From TMED14 sp003507115 (GTDB lineage Bacteria; Bacteroidota; Bacteroidia; Flavobacteriales; Schleiferiaceae): a stretch of 64,000 nucleotides of DNA. Position 1 is the stretch's first letter. Every line of letters begins with the position of its first letter. The position numbers and the translations under genes are program-made. Location: positions 310,001 to 374,000 of the forward strand of contig CALSOH010000002.1 of NCBI GenBank assembly GCA_943787925.1, in the 5' to 3' direction. Of this stretch, positions 9,901 through 17,023 are shown in pieces. Under the pieces are notes generated by a model. That model did not search any database, was not told the origin of the DNA, and worked only from the letters and a program-made list of their open reading frames with translations.

Positions 9901-10252
9901 CCAACTCCAGACCTATGTGGCCGGCCTCGTCGACCGCTTCGGCGCACTGCCTCCACAGGCCGAGCGCTTGATGACATCCCTCCGGTTGCGTTGGCTTGGG
10001 CAGTCTTTGGGCTTTGACAAAATGGTTCTCAAAGCGGGAAAGCTCCTATGCTACTTCCCCGAGGAGGCCCATGAAGCTCCCCCCCAGGAGGTACTGATGA
10101 ATTTTTTGGCGAAAATCCAAGCCTTTCCGCAACGCTACCGCATGAAACAGAAAGGGCCACGCATCAGCCTGGTCGTCGACCACATCCCCACGGTCCAAGA
10201 TGCTTTTGTAACTTTAACAGAACTCAGCTCAGCGCCGAAAATCGCCCCTTAA
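6917..10252 (+). CDS. mfd: Transcription-repair coupling factor Mfd
   Basis: This 1111-residue DNA translocase removes RNA polymerase stalled at lesions and recruits UvrA. An N-terminal UvrB-like region (about 1-350) is followed by the RNA-polymerase interaction domain (VGDFVTHIDHGIGKF, near 430). The RecG-like motor has Walker A GDVGFGKTE near 578, the DEEQ box near 680, and MRGRVGRS in the second RecA lobe. The C-terminal UvrA-inhibiting domain runs from about 1000. The length is normal for Bacteroidota. It is cotranscribed with fbp, and the ABC exporter genes follow after 10 bases. Confidence 0.96.
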   Translation: MRALLDAYRADARLHAFLTAWSATPTGSPVGLSGVRGSLKSVLAALAWEELQRPLVVVRSDKEEAAYFLNDLEKLLGPGKAFFFPDSYRKPYADRDQVDNANIGLRAEALERLQRDRCIIVTYPEALAEKVVTRKTFGSKSLRIARGDKLDLEFFNESLFDMRFERVDFVEKPGQFAVRGGIVDVYSFAHGHPHRIEFFGNEIDDIRPFEVDSQLSEGHLAAMTLVPNVEDKIRTEQRESLLEYAGQESLLWMEDADFLVDKLNQGYDLAEAAYVAFDGGVRPMEPHALYSSGAHIRHLLQGRTYVTEATTPGTVVAWQSLAQPAFGKNFTLLLEHLTAQHKAGRELWIMCSLPQQQKRLASILHDLQPEEALDIHWLDIALHQGWEDPTGPRVVYSDHEIFERYQRFRLRDGLDKAQAITLKELNSLQVGDFVTHIDHGIGKFGGLQKIDVQGKMQEAIKLVYKDSDILYVSIHSLHKIAKFNGKEGSTPVLHKLGSPAWQSLKKKTKTRVKQLAYDLIQLYAKRKEAQGFGFSPDSYLQHELEASFQYEDTPDQEKATADIKADMESPIAMDRLICGDVGFGKTELAVRAAFKAVADSKQVAVLVPTTILAFQHYQTFTKRLEGLPARVEYINRSRSAKEVRAIAEDLEKGRIDVLIGTHKLVSKDLIFKDLGLLIIDEEQKFGVNVKDKLKTLKVNVDTLTLTATPIPRTLQFSLMAARDLSVMTTPPPNRQPIETHIMGFNEEGIRDALSYEISRGGQAFFIHNRVENIQEVAGMLQRMLPDARIAIGHGQLHGHDLEKILLDFMAGNFDILVSTTIVESGLDVPNANTMIIHQAHMFGLSDLHQMRGRVGRSNRKAFCYLIAPPLAGLPEESRKRLQALEQFSDLGSGFKIALRDLEIRGAGDLLGAEQSGFINDLGFDTYQKLLGEAVDELKKNEFKDLYADQRGGWDPKERECQLDTDLELLLPDAYINFVEERLRIYRELNDLKEEAQLQTYVAGLVDRFGALPPQAERLMTSLRLRWLGQSLGFDKMVLKAGKLLCYFPEEAHEAPPQEVLMNFLAKIQAFPQRYRMKQKGPRISLVVDHIPTVQDAFVTLTELSSAPKIAP

Positions 10253-10262
10253 TTCCTCTCCC

Positions 10263-11177
10263 ATGCGTACCATTCTTGAAGCCCAAGGGCTCCGAAAGCA
10301 ATACCGTTCATTTACCGCCCTGGATTCGCTGGATTTGGCCATCCCTGAAGGAAGTATCTACGGCCTGCTTGGCCCCAACGGGGCAGGAAAGACCACGTTT
10401 CTGCGCATGGTCAATCAGATATTCGAGCCCGATGCCGGGCGTCTGATGTTCGATGGGGAGGACATGACCGCGGCACACGCCCGCCGCATTGGGTACCTGC
10501 CGGAAGAGCGGGGTCTGTACAAAAAGATGAAAGTGGGCGAACAAGCCATTTACCTCGCCCAGCTGAAAGGCATGCCCGCCGCCGAGGCCAAGACCAAGCT
10601 CAAAGAGTGGTTTGTGCGCTGGGAGCTCCAATCCTGGTGGGATAAAAAAGTGGAAGAACTCTCCAAGGGCCAAGCCCAAAAAATCCAATTTATCACGACC
10701 GTCTTGCACGAACCCAAGGTGCTCATCTTTGACGAGCCCTTTCAGTGGTTTTGACCCGGTGAATGCCGCCTTGATCCGGGATGAAATGATGCGGTTGCAC
10801 CAAGCGGGCGCCACCATTCTCCTCTCGACCCACCGGATGGAAAGCGTGGAGGAACTTTGCACCCACATCGCGCTGTTGAACCACGGGAAAAAAGTACTCG
10901 ATGGCCGTGTCCAAGCGATTCGCGATGCGCACCGATCGAACCAGTACAAGCTCGTATTTCGCGGCGACGCACCGGCTGCGTTTTCCTGCCAGAGGGCGTT
11001 CACGCCCAACCTGCTCAACGGGATGCCCGAAGCGGCCACCAAGCAGTCCTCTTCCAAGCGAATGCGCCCATGGGGAGCGCCTTGATGCAGGTTCTCGCCA
11101 GCCAGTGCGAACCCATCTCCTTCGAGGAAGTCCTTCCCAGCATGAACGACATATTCATTCAAAGCGTCCAGCCATGA
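10263..11177 (+). CDS. ABC transporter ATP-binding protein, NatA-like (two compensating frameshifts)
   Basis: The restored protein is about 304 residues and is the ATPase partner of the next gene. Walker A GPNGAGKTT is at about 37-45, the signature is LSKGQ (about 133), and Walker B is VLIFDEP (about 153). The frame breaks in the run CCCTTTC near 10741: removing one T restores EPFSGFDPVNAALI. It breaks again in GCGTTTTCC near 10980: adding one T restores LPEGVHAQ and so on. The two shifts cancel, and the restored frame ends exactly in an ATGA overlap with the permease gene. Both are homopolymer indels, so sequence error is the simplest reading; a genuine pseudogene is the alternative. Confidence 0.8.
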
Positions 11178-12479
11178 GTCCATTTACCATTGTCGCCCAG
11201 CGAGAGTTCTTATCCCGGGTCCGGAAGAAGTCCTTCCTTTTGATGACGTTGATTGGACCTTTGTTTTTTGGGGCGCTGATTGTGGCTCCCGCAGCGATTT
11301 CGGCTTTGTCCGACGACCCCGAACAGCATTTACTCGTGGTGGACCATTCCTATCTGCTCCTGGGCACCGATCGCGTTGGATCCGCCCAGCTCGACTATCT
11401 CGATCCGGCTGAATTTGATGAGCAGCAGTGCCGTGGACGCCTTGAAGGAGTCCGACCGCTTCGATGGTTTGCTCTTTCTGCCTCCCTCGGAGAATGGCGA
11501 CCCCGACTTCATCCTCCGGAATACCCGTTTGTATTCCAAAAACGATGTTTCCATGGAGGTCGTCCGCCAATTGGAAGGCAGTTTGGAAAGCGCCGCCACG
11601 GAGGAGAAGCTTAAACTCCGCGGAGTGGATCCCGCCTTGGTTGCCCAAGCGCAGACCCGCGTATCCATCCGGACCTTGGACTTGACGGACGAAGGCGCGG
11701 AAGAAAGTGCCATCGGTATCAAGATGGCCATTGGGTTCGGAGCCGGCTTCTTTGTCTACATCTTCACATTCTTATATGCGGCCCAAATCATGCGCGGCGT
11801 CATCGAAGAAAAGACCTCGCGCATTGTCGAGGTGATTGTCTCCTCTGTGAAGCCGACCCAACTGATGCTGGGCAAAATCCTGGGCATTGCTGCCGTTGGA
11901 CTCTTGCAGTTCCTGATTTGGGTCGTGTTGACCGGAGCTATTCTCACGGCCGTCAGCACCATGGGGCTTCTCAGTCCCGATGCGGCCGAGCTTGCGGCCA
12001 ATCCAGGCGCGGCCTCGGTCATCCCCAGCGAGATTACGGGCACCTTCCAATCCTTGAATCTTCCTCTGCTCGCGGGATCCTTCCTCTTCTACTTCCTGGG
12101 CGGCTACCTGCTGTATGGGGCCCTCTTTGCCGCGGTTGGGGCGGCGGTGGATTCGGAAACAGACACCCAGCAGTTCATGCTGCCCTTGACCATGCCCTTG
12201 GTCATCACCTTCGTGCTGGCGACCCAAATCATCGAAAACCCGGGAGGATCCGTCGCCTTCTGGCTCTCTGTGATTCCATTCTCGTCCCCCATCGCTATGA
12301 TGATTCGCTTGCCCTTTGGCGTGCCCTGGCCCGAATTGGCGGCGAGCATGGGACTGCTCGTTCTCGGCTTCTTAGCGACCACCTGGCTCGCGGGACGGAT
12401 TTACCGAATCGGCATTCTCTCCTACGGAAAGAAAGTGGGCTATGCCGATTTGTGGAAGTGGATTCGCATGAAACCCTAA
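11174..12479 (+). CDS. ABC transporter permease, NatB-like (one frameshift)
   Basis: After one correction this is a permease of about 434 residues of the ABC-2 type (NatB/YhaP-like). There is one N-terminal membrane helix (about 20-41), a large periplasmic domain, then five or six helices in the C-terminal half. VIEEKTSRIVEVIVSSVKP just after the second helix is a family hallmark. The break is at about 11418-11428: the frame reads LDPAEFDEQQ, whereas the continuing sense VDALKESDRFDG lies one base further on. One extra base in GATGAGCAGCAG explains it. The substrate (Na+ or other) cannot be told. The stop codon TAA is also the first part of the element before mscS. Confidence 0.8.
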
Positions 12480-12484
12480 CTTTA
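12477..12484 (+). promoter_or_regulatory. -7-like element TAACTTTA embedded in the natB stop codon
   Basis: TAACTTTA starts with the TAA stop of the permease gene and ends 4 bases (AGGC) before the mscS ATG. It may be an internal promoter or a start-site element. Confidence 0.35.
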
Positions 12485-12488
12485 AGGC

Positions 12489-13325
12489 ATGTCTACCCAA
12501 GAACTCCTCGATTTCGCCGTGATTGAATACGGGACTGTGCACATCACGGTCTTCAATGTGCTCCAGGTGCTGTTCATCCTGGCCTTGGCCCGGACCTTCA
12601 CTTTTTTAATTCAACAAGCATTTCGCCGCGCGGTCAAGCGCCGCCGAGTGGACCGAGGGACCGCGTACGCTCTCCGGCAGTTGGTGAATTACTTTATTTG
12701 GATCATTACGATCCTCTTTACCCTGGACTTTATGAACGTCGAGGTCACGGTCATCCTCGCCTACTCGACCGCGCTATTTGTCGGTTTGGGCTTGGGTCTC
12801 CAGGACACCTTCAAGGACTTTATCTCCGGCATCATCTTATTGACCGAACGCAGCGTCACCGCCGGGGACATCATTGAGATCAACAACCTGGTCGGTAAGG
12901 TGCGGGAAGTGGGCCTCCGAACCACCAAAATTTTGACGCGCGATGACATCGCCGTTATCCTGCCTAACAGCCAGCTGACCAACCAAGGCGTCATCAATTG
13001 GAGCCACCAACACGCCGCCACACGCTTTCATGTGGAAGTAGGAGTGGCCTATGGATCCGACACCCGGTTGGTCGAAAAAGTGCTCCTGGAGTGCATGGCG
13101 AATATGCCGGACGTCGACAGTGATCCCGAACCGAGCGTTCAATTCCGTGATTTTGGCGATAGCACCTTGGTGTTTCGTGCCAATTTCCACAGCACCAACC
13201 TCTTTCGCATCGAGTTCACCAAATCTGAACTCCGCTTTGCCATCGATGCCGCATTCCGGCAGCACGGCATCACGATTGCCTTCCCTCAAATGGACGTATG
13301 GATTCGCAACCAGCCGACGTCCTAG
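12489..13325 (+). CDS. Small-conductance mechanosensitive channel, MscS family
   Basis: This 278-residue membrane channel opens under osmotic downshift. There are three N-terminal helices (about 18-38, 60-80, 85-106). The pore-lining third helix is Gly/Ala rich (ALFVGLGLGLQDTFKDFISG). A beta domain follows (DIIEINNLVGKVREVGLRTT) with the typical LPNSQL segment, then the alpha/beta C-terminal domain. The length matches the minimal MscS form. The last 28 bases overlap the next gene. Confidence 0.9.
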   Translation: MSTQELLDFAVIEYGTVHITVFNVLQVLFILALARTFTFLIQQAFRRAVKRRRVDRGTAYALRQLVNYFIWIITILFTLDFMNVEVTVILAYSTALFVGLGLGLQDTFKDFISGIILLTERSVTAGDIIEINNLVGKVREVGLRTTKILTRDDIAVILPNSQLTNQGVINWSHQHAATRFHVEVGVAYGSDTRLVEKVLLECMANMPDVDSDPEPSVQFRDFGDSTLVFRANFHSTNLFRIEFTKSELRFAIDAAFRQHGITIAFPQMDVWIRNQPTS

Positions 13326-14257
13326 CCATCTTTGACCTCGGCACGAACACGTTCAACCTCCTTGTTCGGGATGCCGAAGGCCAGGTCCTCCGCAGTGAAA
13401 AACTGCCGGTGAAGTTGGGCGCCGGGGGGCTTCGTTCCGACGAAATCGCCCCAGATGCCGAGGCCCGGGCACTTTCCGCCATGCATCAACTGAAAACATG
13501 GGCCCAAGAAGCCGGGGCTACCCGTGGGTATGCCTTTGCCACATCGGCGATGCGCAGCACCCGCAATGGCGAAGAGGTCGCCGTGCGCATTGAACACGAG
13601 ACGGGCATCCCCGTGAACATCATCGACGGGGACCAGGAAGCGGCCTTCATCGCTGGCGGCGTGGCTCAGGCCTGGCCCGAGGTGGAAGACAGCCGGCTGA
13701 TCATGGACATCGGCGGCGGAAGCACAGAATTCATTCTCTTGAGTGGGGCGGAGGTCCTCTATGCGGAATCCTTCCCCTTGGGCGTGACGCGATTGGTTGA
13801 ACGCTTCCAGCCTTCGGACCCTATGTCCCCGTCGGATTGCGCCCGGATTTCGGCGCACATGGAGGAGGTTCTGGCCCCTTTGTGGGCCTGGCTAAGCCAT
13901 GTTCCCTGCCAAACTTTGATGGGCTCTTCCGGAAGTTTTGATACGCTTTTTAACGTCCTGGCCGGGGCGCACGGACGGCCTATGCTGGAACTCGGGGATT
14001 ACCGGGCCAAATTTCCGCTCGACGAACTCCCCAGCCTCCTCGATATTCTTGTCCATTCCACCAAAGTGGAACGGCTTTTGATGCCTGGTATGCTGGAAAT
14101 GCGCGCCGACACCTTGCAGGTGAGCGCCTTGCAAATTCAGCTTATTTTAGATCGAATTAACTTTACTGCGATGCTGCTCAGCGGATACGCCCTCAAAGAA
14201 GGCGTCTGGAGCAGCCTCCAAACCCCCCAATGTCCATGGCGCGCATCCTGGTTGTAG
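13298..14257 (+). CDS. Ppx/GppA-family phosphatase
   Basis: This 319-residue protein has the acetate/sugar kinase-Hsp70-actin fold. IFDLGTNTFNLLV at residues 10-22 and MDIGGGSTEFI near 136 are the two phosphate-binding motifs of exopolyphosphatase and pppGpp phosphatase. It is the short form lacking the C-terminal HD domain, so activity on polyphosphate or on pppGpp cannot be separated here. The start lies inside mscS (28-base overlap) and the end overlaps the regulator gene by 28 bases, suggesting translational coupling. Confidence 0.88.
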   Translation: MDSQPADVLAIFDLGTNTFNLLVRDAEGQVLRSEKLPVKLGAGGLRSDEIAPDAEARALSAMHQLKTWAQEAGATRGYAFATSAMRSTRNGEEVAVRIEHETGIPVNIIDGDQEAAFIAGGVAQAWPEVEDSRLIMDIGGGSTEFILLSGAEVLYAESFPLGVTRLVERFQPSDPMSPSDCARISAHMEEVLAPLWAWLSHVPCQTLMGSSGSFDTLFNVLAGAHGRPMLELGDYRAKFPLDELPSLLDILVHSTKVERLLMPGMLEMRADTLQVSALQIQLILDRINFTAMLLSGYALKEGVWSSLQTPQCPWRASWL

Positions 14258-15384
14258 AAGACGAAAAAGCGATCCGAAATGTGTTGCGCAACATTTTGGC
14301 GAACGAAAGCACGAGCCATCTCATCGAAGAGGCCGAGGATGGAGAACAGGCCATTCATCTGCTGGGTGAGTCCACGTTTGACCTAGTCTTGTGCGACATC
14401 AAGATGCCCAAAAAAGACGGCCTGGAAGTCCTCGATTATGCCATGGAACACTTTGGGGACACCCCTTTTGTGATGATTTCTGGCCACGGAGACCTCGACA
14501 CCGCGGTACAATGCATCCGCAAAGGCGCCTACGATTACATCGCCAAGCCGCCTGACTTGAACCGACTGCTGACTACGATTCGCCAAGCCTTGGACCGCAA
14601 AAAATTGCTTCAAGAAAACGTTCGCCTCCGCAAAAAAGTGGATAAGCGGTTTACCATGGTTGGGGAGTCCGAAGCACTCGAACTCGTGCGGGCCATGATT
14701 CGCAAAGTCGCGCCCACCGATGCCCGCGTGCTCATCATGGGACCCAATGGTTCCGGCAAGGAGATTGTCGCGAACCAAATTCATCAGCTCAGCGCTCGCT
14801 CCAAGCAGGCATTCATCGAGGTCAACTGTGCAGCTATCCCTTCAGAGTTGATTGAATCCGAACTGTTTGGACACGTCAAAGGCTCCTTTACCTCGGCCAT
14901 CAAGGACCGAAAAGGCCAATTTGAATTGGCGGACGGGGGCACCCTCTTTTTGGATGAAATTGGGGACATGAGCCTCTCTGCCCAGGCGAAAGTGCTCCGC
15001 GCACTCCAAGAGAATCAAATCACCCCCGTTGGGGCAGGGAAATCTATTTCGGTCAACGTGCGTGTGTTGGCCGCGACCAACAAAAATCTCAAGGAAGAAA
15101 TTGCGGCGGGACGGTTTCGGGAAGACCTGTACCACCGCCTCAGTGTGATTGTCATCGACGTACCGCCCTTGAATGACCGACGTGAGGATATTCCCGTACT
15201 TGTGGAGCATTTTCTGGAACAGCTCGCCGAGGAAGGACGCAAAACATTTAGCCCTGGCGCCATGGCCCATTTGGCCTCCATGGATTGGTCGGGCAATGTG
15301 CGGCAGTTGCGGAACGTGGTGGAGCGACTCCACATCCTTGGTGGAAACCCGGTGACTGAAGACGAGGCACGCCACTTTGCCTGA
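14230..15384 (+). CDS. NtrC-like response regulator without DNA-binding domain
   Basis: This 384-residue protein has a receiver domain (about 1-120, phosphoacceptor Asp near 56 in LVLCDIKMP, switch Lys in IAKPP) and a sigma-54-type AAA+ domain. Walker A is GPNGSGKE (171-178), Walker B is TLFLDEIGD (near 240), and NVRQLRNVVERL lies at the end. The loop that contacts sigma-54, normally GAFTGA, reads GSFTSA (218-223). The protein ends right after the AAA+ domain: the usual Fis-type helix-turn-helix is missing, without a visible frameshift. From memory, similar short forms occur in other Flavobacteria. A second ATG at 14236 is an equally good start. Confidence 0.85.
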   Translation: MSMARILVVEDEKAIRNVLRNILANESTSHLIEEAEDGEQAIHLLGESTFDLVLCDIKMPKKDGLEVLDYAMEHFGDTPFVMISGHGDLDTAVQCIRKGAYDYIAKPPDLNRLLTTIRQALDRKKLLQENVRLRKKVDKRFTMVGESEALELVRAMIRKVAPTDARVLIMGPNGSGKEIVANQIHQLSARSKQAFIEVNCAAIPSELIESELFGHVKGSFTSAIKDRKGQFELADGGTLFLDEIGDMSLSAQAKVLRALQENQITPVGAGKSISVNVRVLAATNKNLKEEIAAGRFREDLYHRLSVIVIDVPPLNDRREDIPVLVEHFLEQLAEEGRKTFSPGAMAHLASMDWSGNVRQLRNVVERLHILGGNPVTEDEARHFA

Positions 15385-15396
15385 GCCGACACGGCA

Positions 15397-16725
15397 CTAG
15401 GCCACCCTGCGTCGCTCCATGCCGCGGTAAAAACGCAGACTCAACCACCCAGCACTGACCGTGAGGCCCACCGCCAAGGCGGACCATACACCTACGGCAC
15501 CCCACCCGAGAACGTGGCCAAAGTACCATTCCAAGGGAAGGGCGATGACATAGTAGGCCACGAACGTGATGGCCGTGGGGACGCGAACATCTTGAATCCC
15601 TCGCAACGCACCGAGCGCGGTGGCTTGGACACCGTCTGAAATTTGGAAAATCGTCGCCACCACCAACAAGGCGGCCGCGCCCGCAACCACAGCCGGATCC
15701 TGCGTGTAGGCCCAGGGCAACTGGTGCCGGAATACGAAGAACGTGAGGCCTGTCACAGCCATAAAAATGATCGTAATGAGAAAGAGGCTCGTCCCCGCGG
15801 CCTTTGCGCCCGCTAGGTCTTTTCGGCCCATGGCTTGCCCAATTCGAATCGTGGCAGCCGCCCCAAGTCCCGTCGCCGCCATGTAGGATATCGACGCCAA
15901 GCTGATCGCCACTTGATGCGCCGCTAAGGGCGTAGCCCCGAGCGTACCGATGATCCAGGCCGATGCCGCAAACGCACTGACCTCAAAGATGTACTGAAAG
16001 CCGGAGGGAATACCAATCTTCAGGAGGGCCCGAATGGGATAGGTGGTCACCTTCGCGCGGAGCCAATCGGCCGGATCCGCCTTGCCGCGACGGAGCACAA
16101 ACCACCACGCCGCCATCATCATATAGCCTCGAGCCACCAAGGTGGCTACCCCAGCGCCAACAATTCCCCATTCAGGAAAGGGTCCCCATCCGTAGATCAG
16201 TAGCGCATTGAGGCCAATGTTCCCGACGTTTCCATACAGGGAAATCCGCATGGGGGTCTTGGTGTCGCCCATGCCCTCCAAATACTGCTTGGCCGACATA
16301 AAGAGCATGAACGGCAAGTAGGACGCCATGATGATCCACAAATACATCGTGGCCTCTTCCACCACCGCCGGCTCTTGGCCCGTGAATTGTACCCCCCAGA
16401 ATAAAACCAGGGCAAAAAGAAACATGAACGCACTGGTGAATGCATTGACCACCGTGCCATTTTTGAGCAAGCGCACCGCTTTGAACGGACGGGCCTGACC
16501 CATCGCATGCGCCACCATGGGTGTGAGCCCGTAGGCCATGCCGATGCCAAAAACAAGGGGTACCGATGCAATCGAACTCGCCAAGGAGACCGCCGCCAAG
16601 GGTATGGTCCCCAGGGCGCCCACCATCATGGAGTCCGCTACACTCGCCGCAATGTGGCCGATTTGTCCGACGATGACCGGCAGGGCTAGAGGAATATTCT
16701 CTCGCCACTGAAAGTCCCAGCGCAT
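15397..16725 (-). CDS. MATE family efflux transporter
   Basis: This 442-residue protein has about 12 hydrophobic helices arranged as two similar halves, the mark of Na+- or H+-coupled MATE multidrug exporters (NorM/DinF type). PLVFGIGMAYGLTPMVAHAMG in the first half and ATGLGAAATIRIGQAMGR in the second are the paired family segments. The start codon overlaps the stop of the small upstream gene (TGATG). It converges on the response regulator gene with only 12 bases between. Confidence 0.92.
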   Translation of the reverse strand: MRWDFQWRENIPLALPVIVGQIGHIAASVADSMMVGALGTIPLAAVSLASSIASVPLVFGIGMAYGLTPMVAHAMGQARPFKAVRLLKNGTVVNAFTSAFMFLFALVLFWGVQFTGQEPAVVEEATMYLWIIMASYLPFMLFMSAKQYLEGMGDTKTPMRISLYGNVGNIGLNALLIYGWGPFPEWGIVGAGVATLVARGYMMMAAWWFVLRRGKADPADWLRAKVTTYPIRALLKIGIPSGFQYIFEVSAFAASAWIIGTLGATPLAAHQVAISLASISYMAATGLGAAATIRIGQAMGRKDLAGAKAAGTSLFLITIIFMAVTGLTFFVFRHQLPWAYTQDPAVVAGAAALLVVATIFQISDGVQATALGALRGIQDVRVPTAITFVAYYVIALPLEWYFGHVLGWGAVGVWSALAVGLTVSAGWLSLRFYRGMERRRVA

Positions 16726-16967
16726 CAGTCTTCCATCGCCTCGTAGCGCTCCACCTCTCGGATGTAGAAGGTGTTCGCTTCGTCGAGGAGCTTGGACATT
16801 TCGTCCGTCAATTCCGTTTCATCTTCCCCTTCAATATCATCCAACCATTCCACTTCATCGCTGTCCAAATCCATCACAAAACGGGGATATTCCGTGTGAA
16901 TAATGAAGACGTTTTCGGGGTGGTCGGTGTTGTCGCCGACGAGAAATTTAGGAACTGCCATGGCCAA
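16725..16967 (-). CDS. Small conserved acidic protein
   Basis: This is an 80-residue protein. The N-terminal half reads PKFLVGDNTDHPENVFIIHT and then YPRFVMDL; the second half is very acidic (DSDEVEWLDDIEGEDETE). I recall near-identical short proteins in other Bacteroidota but no function. ATG codons at 16967 and 16961 both fit. It precedes the MATE gene in one transcript. Confidence 0.75.
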   Translation of the reverse strand: MAMAVPKFLVGDNTDHPENVFIIHTEYPRFVMDLDSDEVEWLDDIEGEDETELTDEMSKLLDEANTFYIREVERYEAMED

Positions 16968-16992
16968 GTCGTTTTATTGGATTGCTTCCCGA

Positions 16993-17000
16993 AGGTACGG
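16993..17000 (-). promoter_or_regulatory. Possible -7 element TACCTTCG
   Basis: One mismatch to TAnnTTTG on the minus strand, 25 bases before the start of the 80-residue gene. It is weak by itself. Confidence 0.25.
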
Positions 17001-17011
17001 CAGGGGCGCAG

Positions 17012-17019
17012 TACATTTA
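17012..17019 (+). promoter_or_regulatory. -7-like element TACATTTA 4 bases before the glycosyltransferase
   Basis: TACATTTA then AGGC then the GTG start at 17024, the same spacing and even the same AGGC linker as before mscS. It supports the GTG start. Confidence 0.4.
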
Positions 17020-17023
17020 AGGC

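Noticed and set aside
10741..10985. Programmed frameshifting in natA
   Set aside because: No slippery heptamer or downstream structure is evident, and two opposite shifts at ordinary homopolymers are better explained by sequence error.
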